Made by a program: the position numbers and the translations under genes. The notes beneath the pieces are model-generated. The model was not told the DNA's origin and did no database searches. It saw only the letters and a program-made list of their open reading frames with translations. This document shows, in pieces, positions 1 through 7,082 of a DNA stretch of 64,000 nt (its first letter is position 1; every line of letters starts with the position of its first letter). The DNA is from Leptospira sp. (GTDB lineage: Bacteria > Spirochaetota > Leptospiria > Leptospirales > Leptospiraceae), in contig JAPZTS010000016.1 in NCBI GenBank assembly GCA_027533185.1, positions 1-64,000 on the forward strand, written 5' to 3'.

Positions 1-1028
1 GTGACGAATGGAAAAGAAATCACTATTTGATTGTTTATCTAGCTTCTTTTTTACCATTCTCGTATGGTTTTCCAACTTCCTACTTCTCAGAGACTTTATG
101 TTTGGTTTTTTTATTACTTCTATTTTTGACCTTTCGCTTCGAAAAGCCCATTGATCTGGTTATCGTACCGGTTTTAACATTCCTTGCATTCATCTCCGAC
201 TTCCGAATGTTTTACCTAGGGTTTACATTTTTTGTGATTTTTACAGGAATACGAAGCTCGAGAAAGGCTGCCCAACGTACATCTGTATTTTATAAAAAAC
301 GCAACTTGCCATTTTTATTTTTGATAGGCTATTTGATTTTTTTCGTCATTAGTTTAATTTTATTTTCTTCATTTGATTTTTTCGGACCAAACTCATTCGC
401 TTATCTAATCAAACAATGGTATGAGACCTCCCTTTACATTCTCTTACCTTTGTTAACCTTAGGTATAGGACATATACTTTTAAAAACAGAAAAAGAACTC
501 AATACGTACACTGCTTCGGTTGTCGTAGTGATTCTCACAGGGATTTCGATCTACTTTATCTTTCGGGATGTTACCAAAGTAAACCTGGAGCCATGGGAAG
601 AACGAACTAAGTCACTTACAAAAGCATATGGAATGGCCTATATTCTAAAATCGGATCCTATCTATTTACCTAAAGAATTTTCGTATGCGCTTTACTTCCA
701 AACGGGAACCAAGTCCAAATATTTGCGGGATGATAGTTTTACAGACAAAGCTTATTTTTTTGTTCCAGGAATTTGGACGCAAGATTTAGTTTTAATTCAA
801 AAGTCTCTCTTTGGGAAAAAGAGCAGTCGTTTGACGGGATTTGTCCCACTAGGCGAAGATGTATTATTAGTCCAGAAGACAGCAATGGATCGAATTCAGA
901 ATACAAGCAGTTTAGAATTTATTTATAAAAAAATGGCTGAGGCCTACGTAGGATTCCGGTCCAGACGACCTTTCGATGGTTATATAGAATTTTTACAAAG
1001 GAAGTTTGGGTATAAAAGTTTTTATTAG
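1..1028 (+). CDS. Membrane protein, partial at left edge
   Basis: The reading frame is already open at base 3, so the gene starts outside the window and only its last 340 or so codons are seen. The protein has about six strongly hydrophobic segments in its first 180 residues, followed by a soluble C-terminal part of about 150 residues. This shape recalls polytopic membrane proteins of the GT-C glycosyltransferase or O-antigen type, but no signature motif is visible. The family is not recognised. A TTG at 27 could be read as a start but the open frame upstream makes that unlikely. It converges on the lytic transglycosylase gene at 1064. Confidence 0.7.
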   Translation, partial: DEWKRNHYLIVYLASFLPFSYGFPTSYFSETLCLVFLLLLFLTFRFEKPIDLVIVPVLTFLAFISDFRMFYLGFTFFVIFTGIRSSRKAAQRTSVFYKKRNLPFLFLIGYLIFFVISLILFSSFDFFGPNSFAYLIKQWYETSLYILLPLLTLGIGHILLKTEKELNTYTASVVVVILTGISIYFIFRDVTKVNLEPWEERTKSLTKAYGMAYILKSDPIYLPKEFSYALYFQTGTKSKYLRDDSFTDKAYFFVPGIWTQDLVLIQKSLFGKKSSRLTGFVPLGEDVLLVQKTAMDRIQNTSSLEFIYKKMAEAYVGFRSRRPFDGYIEFLQRKFGYKSFY

Positions 1029-1063
1029 TTACGATTGCAAAAAATATTGCAAGGGTTTTGCTA

Positions 1064-1696
1064 TTAGCGCAAGTAGTAGTTTTTTACTTTTTCAACGTAT
1101 TCCTTAGTCTCTCGGTAGGGTGGAACCGTACCATACTTTCTAACAGCACCAGGCCCAGCGTTGTATGCCGCTATTGCTTTTGTTGGATCTTTGAATTCCT
1201 GAAATAGAGATTTTAAGTAGGTTACACCGCCCGAGATATTTTCTTCCGGATTGAATGGCTCTTCTACGCCCAATGCTTCCGCAGTTTTTGGCATAAGTTG
1301 CATAAGTCCCATGGCACCTTTGGGAGAGACTGCATTTGGTTTGAAATTGGATTCCGCTTTTACGATGGCCTTTACCAACTTTGGATCTATACCCTGTTCT
1401 TTGGAGATCCGTTCAATAGTTTCTAGGATTTCATTCGACTTTGATACTTCTTTTTTCTGCTGAAAATCCTGATCCTTGAGGGAATTAGAATCCCAAGGGA
1501 TAGCGAGTTGGTTCGTGTTTGGGAGATTTGACGGAGTTTCTGGCTCTGCTTTCGAGATTTGGGATCTTTCGGAAATCAGAGCCCTTTCAACGAGTTCCGG
1601 GAAGGAAACTAGCTCTTTTGGATTTTTAGCCAGAGTTGCTAGGGATTCCATTCTGTTTAGAATCTGCGAAACCGAGGGAATGTCTTGGATTCTCAT
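1064..1696 (-). CDS. Lytic transglycosylase, SLT domain
   Basis: Cleaves the MurNAc-GlcNAc bond of peptidoglycan to make 1,6-anhydro ends (family knowledge). The SLT/lysozyme-like domain covers about residues 100-210, with the catalytic Glu at 115 in the KAESNF motif, then GLMQLMP (130-136) and the AYNAGPGAV block (177-185). The first 95 residues are polar and low in complexity and show no clear signal peptide, so export is uncertain; a flagellum-associated or non-classical route is possible. It follows the YHS gene on the same strand by 46 bases. The family assignment is firm, the cellular role is inferred. Confidence 0.9.
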   Translation of the reverse strand: MRIQDIPSVSQILNRMESLATLAKNPKELVSFPELVERALISERSQISKAEPETPSNLPNTNQLAIPWDSNSLKDQDFQQKKEVSKSNEILETIERISKEQGIDPKLVKAIVKAESNFKPNAVSPKGAMGLMQLMPKTAEALGVEEPFNPEENISGGVTYLKSLFQEFKDPTKAIAAYNAGPGAVRKYGTVPPYRETKEYVEKVKNYYLR

Positions 1697-1742
1697 ACCC
1701 GAAATATCGACTGCATTCAGAAATTCTTAAGAAAAATATGTC

Positions 1743-2231
1743 TCATTCGCGGGTGATGAGTTTTTGCCAATTTTCTGCTGCTTTTGGCTTCAATTCTGAT
1801 TCCTTTTCTAGCCAAAGCTTCTTTGTGTCTGTAAAAAAGTCTCTATAGAAGAGGTGTAGTTTCCCATTTACGATTAAGTAAGCCTTCGGGTCTACTTCCA
1901 CTTTGTCCGTTCCCAAACCGAAGGCGTAGGCGCACCAACCTCCAAATGCTGGGAGATACTTTTCCGGCTTCCTTAAAAATTCTTTTTGATTTTGTTCTGA
2001 GGAAAACCAAAACTTCACTCCCTGGTAATCCAGTTGGAACCGAGGATCGCCTGATTGAGGTTCTCCCTTGTGGTAACTGACGGGGTCGTATCCGTTTAAG
2101 GCTAGACCCTGTTTGTCTACATTGAAGTGCTTTGATATAGCTATAGGAGTTTTGTCGGCAAACAGACCTAAGGCGGCAAATATACAAGTTGTAACTAGGA
2201 TCAAGGTAAAGGGTGTTCTCTTCGATTTCAT
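1743..2231 (-). CDS. YHS domain-containing exported protein
   Basis: A 162-residue protein with an N-terminal signal peptide ending near residue 25, followed by a YHS-type domain (GYDPVSYH at about residues 48-55, then a YLPAFGGWCAYAF block). YHS domains occur in metal-linked proteins, but this version lacks a clear cysteine cluster and the ligand is unknown. Its ATG overlaps the stop of the upstream aspartate ammonia-lyase as ATGA (2228-2231), so translation is coupled to that gene. Periplasmic location is inferred from the signal peptide. Confidence 0.8.
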   Translation of the reverse strand: MKSKRTPFTLILVTTCIFAALGLFADKTPIAISKHFNVDKQGLALNGYDPVSYHKGEPQSGDPRFQLDYQGVKFWFSSEQNQKEFLRKPEKYLPAFGGWCAYAFGLGTDKVEVDPKAYLIVNGKLHLFYRDFFTDTKKLWLEKESELKPKAAENWQKLITRE

Positions 2232-3646
2232 ATGAGTTTTTCCTTTTGTTTAGGTGCGGTCAAAATTTCCGGCCTTAGAATTTCATGGAGATTTTCTTTC
2301 TCCATAAGGCCAAGCTCGAGTACAATTTCCTCGACGGTCTTGTTTTCGGAAAGGGATCTTTTTGCCACGATGCAGGCATTTTCATAGCCGATATAGGGAT
2401 TGAGAGCGGTGGCAAGACCTGCGGACGATTTGACTCGATTGGCCAATATCTCCTTGTTTGCCGTGATTCCTTTGATGCAGTTTAACTCTAGAGTTTTGCA
2501 ACCTGCCGTTAGATGTTCTATACTTTTAAAAAGGCTATGTGCGATGATTGGTTCAAAGGCATTGAGTTGGAGTTGTCCTCCTTCGGCCGCCATTGTAATC
2601 GTAATATCATTTCCAATTACCTCAAAGGCAATTTGGTTTACTACTTCTGGAATGATAGGATTCACTTTACCTGGCATGATACTAGAGCCCGCTGCCATGG
2701 CTGGAAGGTTGATTTCATTGAATCCACCTTGAGGCCCACTCGATAGCAATCGTAAGTCATTGCAGATTTTTGAAAGTTTTGTAGAGATTCTTTTTAGAAC
2801 TCCAGATAATTGAACAAAGGCACCTGTATCTTGGGTTGCTTCGATTAGGTTGGGCGCTGCCTCCAAAAAGACTCCTGATTCTTCAGATAGAATTTCAATG
2901 GCTCGTTTGCTGTACCTAATATCCGTATTTATCCCCGTTCCAATTGCTGTAGCACCTAAATTGATCTCGCCGATGAGTGAAATTGCCTCCCTGAGCCGGA
3001 TATGGTCTTCCCCTAACATAACATCATAGGTCGAAAATTCTTGTCCCAATGTCATAGGGACTGCGTCTTGCAATTGGGTTCTACCGATCTTAAGTAAGTC
3101 TTTGAATTCGAGGGCCTTTTCATGAAACGCAAATTGAAGTGATTCCATAGCAGATAATAAGTGTTTTATGGAAAAGATAGTAGCCAAACGGAGGGCTGTT
3201 GGATACACATCATTCGTACTTTGCGACATGTTTACATCGTTAAGCGGATGGAGAAATGGGTATTCTCCTTTCCGATAGCCAAGTTTTAGAAGTCCAATGT
3301 TTGCAATAACTTCATTGGCGTTCATATTGGTCGAGGTTCCAGCGCCACCTTGGATCACATCTACAACAAATTGGTCGTGGTACTTTCCTTCTAAAATCTC
3401 GCGAGTAGCAAATTGAATAGCCTTAAACTTTGTCTCCGTAAGACTTCCCAATTCAAAATTTGCCTTCGCAGATGCAAGTTTTACATAGGCAAGCGCCCTC
3501 ACCAATTCTGTATAGGTTCCAATTGTTTTTCCGGTAATGGGATAATTTTCCAAAGCACGTAAGGTATGAATTCCATAAAATACTTCGTCATCGATTTCTC
3601 GCTCGCCCAATGAGTCTCTTTCTAGCCTATTTACAACAATTCTCAT
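2228..3646 (-). CDS. aspA: Aspartate ammonia-lyase
   Basis: Converts L-aspartate to fumarate and ammonia in the cytoplasm. The 472-residue length matches the fumarase/aspartase superfamily. Visible are GGAGTSTNMNANEV (100-113), the substrate loop region TNDVYPTALR (144-153), and the superfamily signature SSIMPGKVNP (321-330) that carries the catalytic serine. The GTSTNMN and SxxMPxKxN forms fit aspartase and class II fumarase alike; the remaining sequence looks aspartase-like. The ATG at 3646 is divergent from the exported protein at 3714 with only 67 bases between, so both promoters must lie there. Confidence 0.88.
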   Translation of the reverse strand: MRIVVNRLERDSLGEREIDDEVFYGIHTLRALENYPITGKTIGTYTELVRALAYVKLASAKANFELGSLTETKFKAIQFATREILEGKYHDQFVVDVIQGGAGTSTNMNANEVIANIGLLKLGYRKGEYPFLHPLNDVNMSQSTNDVYPTALRLATIFSIKHLLSAMESLQFAFHEKALEFKDLLKIGRTQLQDAVPMTLGQEFSTYDVMLGEDHIRLREAISLIGEINLGATAIGTGINTDIRYSKRAIEILSEESGVFLEAAPNLIEATQDTGAFVQLSGVLKRISTKLSKICNDLRLLSSGPQGGFNEINLPAMAAGSSIMPGKVNPIIPEVVNQIAFEVIGNDITITMAAEGGQLQLNAFEPIIAHSLFKSIEHLTAGCKTLELNCIKGITANKEILANRVKSSAGLATALNPYIGYENACIVAKRSLSENKTVEEIVLELGLMEKENLHEILRPEILTAPKQKEKLI

Positions 3647-3713
3647 AACAACGCCCTAACGTTTGGACGAAAGAATGTAGACGAAAATTCAAACTTTAAG
3701 AAGAATAAAGCTA

Positions 3714-4046
3714 ATGGTTTCTCTATTCAAATTCTTCGGTTTCTCTATTCTGACTTTTTCCTTGATTCGTCTTCCGATTCTCGCGGCACCTGATCCAGTA
3801 AAACCAAACGATTGTAGGCAAAAAATTTCTACAGTAGAAACAATCTACGAGCTCTTACCAGAAACCTCTAAATCTTGTGAAGAAATCGCAAAAATCGTCA
3901 TACAGGACGAAGACGAAGATGGGAACCAAATCCAACCAGAATATAAAGAGTTGTTTTTGACAGTATGCGGATGGAAAAAACAAGGTAAATCCCTTCCTGA
4001 GATGAAACAGAATTTAGGACTTCCAAATTCTTGTCCGAAAAAATAG
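3714..4046 (+). CDS. Small exported protein of unknown function
   Basis: A 110-residue protein with a hydrophobic signal peptide (residues 5-24, cleavage after ILAA) and a small mature part with four cysteines, which could form disulphides in the periplasm. The family is not recognised. It lies 49 bases before a lipoprotein gene on the same strand and may share its transcript. Confidence 0.65.
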   Translation: MVSLFKFFGFSILTFSLIRLPILAAPDPVKPNDCRQKISTVETIYELLPETSKSCEEIAKIVIQDEDEDGNQIQPEYKELFLTVCGWKKQGKSLPEMKQNLGLPNSCPKK

Positions 4047-4095
4047 TTGAGTAGTTCTACTAGCAATTACATACTTGGATGCTATTGGAGAAAAT

Positions 4096-4482
4096 ATGAT
4101 CAAAAAAATATTCTTTTTAACACTTGTAATTTGGTCTGCAAATTGTATGATCTTAAACCCGATCGGTTTGACTTACGAAAGGGAAAGAGGTAGCGAAGCT
4201 GCAGGGCGTATTACGGATGCCGCGATTCAAGCTGACTTGGTTAATTCTTTGGTTCTAACTGGAGGAAGATTTGCTGGCGTTTCGATATTTAGTATCGTTG
4301 CTGCTGACATTGCGAAAATAGAATCTGACAAGTATTATATAAAAGATGATGTGGATCAGTGTGTAAATGATATTAGAGGTTTCAAAGGATTTGCTCTCGG
4401 CTCTTTAATTACCAATATTATCTCTTGTAATGATCTAAAAACAGACGGTTACATTTTAGGAGAACCATTCCCAAGTTTATAG
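4096..4482 (+). CDS. Lipoprotein, TRL-like
   Basis: The ATG at 4096 is chosen because a GGAGAA ribosome binding site lies just upstream and the protein then opens with a lipoprotein signal (MIKKIFFL...SANC, lipidated Cys at about 16). The mature part of about 110 residues contains a Gly/Ala-rich stretch and ends in a small hydrophobic block. It resembles small TRL-type lipoproteins found repeatedly in Leptospira genomes; that resemblance is from memory of the family. Function is unknown. A TTG further upstream at 4075 is in frame but less likely. Confidence 0.7.
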   Translation: MIKKIFFLTLVIWSANCMILNPIGLTYERERGSEAAGRITDAAIQADLVNSLVLTGGRFAGVSIFSIVAADIAKIESDKYYIKDDVDQCVNDIRGFKGFALGSLITNIISCNDLKTDGYILGEPFPSL

Positions 4483-4503
4483 ACTGTTACTATTTATCTA
4501 CAA

Positions 4504-4535
4504 TTCGGTTCTTTTTTTTTGAAAAAGGAACCGAA
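4504..4535. terminator. Inverted repeat, possible terminator or leader hairpin
   Basis: The arms TTCGGTTC (4504-4511) and GAACCGAA (4528-4535) are perfectly complementary across a 16-base T- and A-rich loop. It follows the stop of the lipoprotein gene by 22 bases and precedes the Spy-like gene by 47. There is no U-tract after the right arm, so it may be a weak terminator, a processing site, or the start of the 4582 leader. Confidence 0.45.
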
Positions 4536-4581
4536 GTCCGCTTCCTTAGGTCGTATAGGCAAATCAGCAAAGGAAGGTTTT

Positions 4582-5031
4582 ATGAAAACTCTTATAAATT
4601 CTAAAAAGGTTGTAGCTCTCTTATCCGCTCTCTCTCTATCGTTTCTACTTTTAGCAAATTGCCGTGGACACAAAGACTTTGAAAAACGTATCGAATGGGT
4701 AGCATCAAAACTAACCTCTAAACTCGATTTAGATGATAGCCAAAAGGAAAAACTAAATCAAATCAAAGCGGAACTCATCGCAAAACATAAGGAAAACAAA
4801 CCAGAACATATGGGATTTTCCAAGGAAATTGCAGATCAAATTCGTTTGGAAAAAATTGATCCTAAAGTTTTAGATAAAATCGGTTCTGATAGGGAAGCGA
4901 AACATACTGAGATGCGAAAGTTCTTTAATCTCAAACTCATTGAGTTTCATTCAGTTCTCCGACCGGAGCAGAGAGAAAAATTGGCAGAGCTAGTTTTAAA
5001 ATTTGGGAAAAGACATTCTCCCGAAGAATAA
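4582..5031 (+). CDS. Spy/CnrX-like periplasmic sensor lipoprotein
   Basis: A 149-residue, highly helical, charged protein with a lipoprotein signal (lipidated Cys 27 in LLANC). Two LTxxQ-like motifs are visible, LDDSQKEKL and LRPEQREKL, typical of the Spy/CpxP/CnrX family of periplasmic chaperones and metal sensors. His and Met residues (PEHMGF, KHTEM, KRHSPEE) could bind metal, but the site cannot be proved by eye. The ATG at 4582 follows a GGAAGG site. It lies 6 bases before an ECF sigma factor, the arrangement seen for CnrX with CnrH. I infer it is the sensor for that sigma factor. Membrane anchoring by lipid rather than a helix is notable. Confidence 0.75.
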   Translation: MKTLINSKKVVALLSALSLSFLLLANCRGHKDFEKRIEWVASKLTSKLDLDDSQKEKLNQIKAELIAKHKENKPEHMGFSKEIADQIRLEKIDPKVLDKIGSDREAKHTEMRKFFNLKLIEFHSVLRPEQREKLAELVLKFGKRHSPEE

Positions 5032-5037
5032 AACTGC

Positions 5038-5562
5038 ATGAATGAATTTGATTTCAATCTTGTAGTCAAGGAAAACAAACTCCTCGTTCTTAAAACGGTC
5101 GGTGAAACTCTCATCGACCGTTTTGAAGATTCGATCGAGGATGTTGTACAGGAAGTTTTTTTTCGGGTTTACAAGGCCTTACAAAAAAATCAATTTGATG
5201 GTCGATCTAAAATTTCCACTTGGATCTATACGATTGCAAAAAATGAAGCAAATCGTTTAAACCAAAAGAGACTCAGAGAAGAAGAAAAAGCCAAAAGGTA
5301 TTTGGAATCTTCGTTGTTTCAGTCAGAAGTTCCCGATATAACTTTGGAATCGGAAAAATCGGAATGGATTCAATCTATTCTGAAAAAAGTTCCAGATAAA
5401 TACAAATATCCGTTAGCCTTGTATTTAAAAGGTCACTCCATGGAAGAAATTGCAAATGAATTGGAAATGAAAGAGGGAACAGTAAAATCTAAGCTTTTCC
5501 GAGCAAAAGAGTGGATTAAAAAGAATATAGGAGGAGATCGTCATGAATTCCAAGAATCGTAA
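5038..5562 (+). CDS. ECF-type RNA polymerase sigma factor
   Basis: A 174-residue sigma-70 family protein with only regions 2 and 4. Region 2 runs about residues 10-80 (DVVQEVFFRVYKAL, then STWIYTIAKNEANR) and region 4 about 115-170 (YKYPLALYLKGHSMEEIANELEMKEGTVKSKLFRAKEWI), with the helix-turn-helix at the end. It redirects RNA polymerase to stress promoters. The gene sits between the Spy/CnrX-like lipoprotein and a small membrane protein whose start overlaps it by 20 bases, so the three probably form one signalling unit. Confidence 0.92.
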   Translation: MNEFDFNLVVKENKLLVLKTVGETLIDRFEDSIEDVVQEVFFRVYKALQKNQFDGRSKISTWIYTIAKNEANRLNQKRLREEEKAKRYLESSLFQSEVPDITLESEKSEWIQSILKKVPDKYKYPLALYLKGHSMEEIANELEMKEGTVKSKLFRAKEWIKKNIGGDRHEFQES

Positions 5563-5800
5563 AAACTGGGAGTTACTATTAGAAGACTCTAAACTAGAGG
5601 AACGAATTGTACGTAAAGCTGTTGTTAGATACAACAATGAGAAAAGAAATAAAAGTATAATCATTACGTCCCTGTCTTTGGTTCTTTTTTTAGGAAGTGT
5701 GATTACCAATGAGTTTCTTTTAGAACCAGTAGAGCTATCTAACACAGTCGCTTCAGTCATTGATGAATTAGTTTCTGATTCGACAGTTTTCTATGAGTAG
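5543..5800 (+). CDS. Small one-helix membrane protein, probable anti-sigma factor
   Basis: An 85-residue protein with a charged N-terminal cytoplasmic part (1-35), one transmembrane helix (about 36-54) and a short outer tail. It starts within the end of the ECF sigma gene behind a strong GGAGGAG site. CnrY-type anti-sigma factors have this size, topology and position, which is the basis of the call; no sequence motif confirms it. The next gene, at 5910, is separated by FNR-type boxes and is probably transcribed on its own. Confidence 0.65.
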   Translation: MNSKNRKNWELLLEDSKLEERIVRKAVVRYNNEKRNKSIIITSLSLVLFLGSVITNEFLLEPVELSNTVASVIDELVSDSTVFYE

Positions 5801-5801
5801 A

Positions 5802-5815
5802 TTGATATATATCAA
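5802..5815. promoter_or_regulatory. FNR/FixK-type box, perfect palindrome
   Basis: TTGATATATATCAA matches the Crp/Fnr-family consensus TTGAT-N4-ATCAA exactly. It starts two bases after the stop of the anti-sigma gene and lies 95 bases before the 5910 gene. A regulator of this family is not in the window. Confidence 0.7.
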
Positions 5816-5856
5816 TGACATTTATCAATTGAGATCACTCTCACTCTTTTGATAAA
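5815..5856 (+). promoter_or_regulatory. Second FNR-type box with predicted -10
   Basis: ATGACATTTATCAA (5815-5828) abuts the perfect box and is identical, base for base, to the box upstream of ccoN at 14324-14337. Its centre (5821.5) would be at -41.5 for a start near 5863, which places the -10 at 5851-5856, where GATAAA is found (4 of 6 match to TATAAT). This is the geometry of a class II Fnr-activated promoter. The geometry is read from the sequence; activity is inferred. Confidence 0.55.
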
Positions 5857-5909
5857 TTTCTTTCCATCCCAAATTTTTCTGGTCTACTTGCTCGGAGTAG
5901 AGGATAGAA

Positions 5910-6233
5910 ATGAGCGACGGAATTTTATATTTTGATCACGAAAAAATAGAACTCACGATTTTTTCCAGAGGTGCAACGGGAAAAGTTGTATGGGAAAAGG
6001 CTCGAAAAGATGCAAGTATTGACTTTGCAGAGATCACTCAGAAGTTATCTGACACAGATGAGCTCATTTTGATGGGTGAGTCTAAACTGAATTTAGAGTT
6101 TCGACGCTGGTTGCTTGAACACAATCGCAGGATTGCTCGCAAATTGATTGCTATGTTACCAGGTCGAAAATTGACATCGGATTTGATTGATGCTTATCGG
6201 ATAAAATATTTTGAATCTGCCTCCACACACTAA
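5910..6233 (+). CDS. Unknown 107-residue cytoplasmic protein, FNR-box controlled
   Basis: A soluble protein with no signal peptide or membrane helix. The first 30 residues look like beta strands (ILYFDHEKIELTIF) and the C-terminal half is basic (HNRRIARKLIAMLPGRKLTSD). No family is recognised. Its stop overlaps by 4 bases the end of the convergent SafE-like gene. Two FNR-type boxes upstream, one shared exactly with the cbb3 operon, suggest it is made under the same low-oxygen conditions. Confidence 0.7.
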   Translation: MSDGILYFDHEKIELTIFSRGATGKVVWEKARKDASIDFAEITQKLSDTDELILMGESKLNLEFRRWLLEHNRRIARKLIAMLPGRKLTSDLIDAYRIKYFESASTH

Positions 6234-6919
6234 ATCGGATGGGCACAGTTTTCGGGATTTGAGTGGGAGTAGACTCGATACAAAAGCAAACTGATTGATA
6301 GCAGCACTAAAACAATGCCAAATCCTGAAACATAAATTCCTTGAACCTTAGATCGGACCTTGTTGATGAGATAACCAAATCCCGTCAAAACAGGCATGGT
6401 TCCTAGAAAGAAGGCAAACATAACCATACTACCTATCGCAACACTTCCCGTTGCAAAGGAAGCAGCAAATGCAGGATACAGAACCCCGCATGGCATAAGA
6501 CCACTTACAAATCCTATGACCAAACCTAACTCTCTATGGCTAAATCGAGCCTTCGTTTTTAAGATAACCTTTTGAACCCAGCCCGGGAATTTAAAAATGG
6601 AAATCCCTTTTCCTAAAAAGAAGAGCCGTAATCCAATTAGAGCAAGAAGCAAAAAAGCAAGAAACGCACTTAATCCTTGTAAGGCTCCCAATTCACCAAG
6701 AGAGTTTGCACCTTTTCCAATAAAACCGAAAAGCCCACCAAGCATGATGTAGGAAAGTCCGCGACCAAGATGATACAGAATGAGTCCGCCGCGACTGTCC
6801 TTACCGGCCCGTATGATAGTTACAAACGGGCCGCACATAACAAGACAATGTAGACCACTAGTGACTCCAAAAACAAAAATACTTATAAATATGCTAAAGT
6901 CTAGTATTGTTTCCATCAT
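6230..6919 (-). CDS. SafE/TauE-like membrane protein of the cbb3 operon
   Basis: A polytopic membrane protein of about 230 residues with six hydrophobic segments and the motifs GLHCLVMCGPFV near the N-terminus and SGLMPCGVLYPAF in the middle. These paired Cys-containing motifs mark the DsbD-like SafE group often placed at the end of cco assembly operons, where copper or electron handling is suspected. I place the start at the ATG of 6919 (MMETIL), inside the end of ccoS, rather than a more upstream ATG at 6991, because a membrane helix then begins within ten residues. Function is inferred from context. Confidence 0.8.
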   Translation of the reverse strand: MMETILDFSIFISIFVFGVTSGLHCLVMCGPFVTIIRAGKDSRGGLILYHLGRGLSYIMLGGLFGFIGKGANSLGELGALQGLSAFLAFLLLALIGLRLFFLGKGISIFKFPGWVQKVILKTKARFSHRELGLVIGFVSGLMPCGVLYPAFAASFATGSVAIGSMVMFAFFLGTMPVLTGFGYLINKVRSKVQGIYVSGFGIVLVLLSISLLLYRVYSHSNPENCAHPI

Positions 6920-7082
6920 TTTTATCATTACTTTCTTTCGGGAACTCATCCTCAAAAAATATTCTATATTTGGGAGACTCAATATCTTCAAATTGTCCTT
7001 TTTTAAAAGCCAAAATAAATGCCCAAAGAAAAAGACCAGCTATACACATAGCCAGTGGAATAGTTAAGTAGAGAGCTTCCAA
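6894..7082 (-). CDS. ccoS: cbb3 oxidase maturation protein CcoS
   Basis: A 62-residue protein with one N-terminal membrane helix (residues 4-28) followed by a short acidic tail with FKKGQFEDIESPKYRIFFED, typical of CcoS. CcoS is needed to insert haem and copper into CcoN. It overlaps the end of ccoI (19 bases) and the start of the SafE-like gene. Confidence 0.88.
   Translation of the reverse strand: MEALYLTIPLAMCIAGLFLWAFILAFKKGQFEDIESPKYRIFFEDEFPKESNDKNDGNNTRL

Noticed and set aside
1035..1052. Repeated TTGCAA (1035-1040 and 1047-1052) as a terminator between convergent genes
   Set aside because: The stem is only six pairs, A/T-rich in the loop, and has no U-tract.
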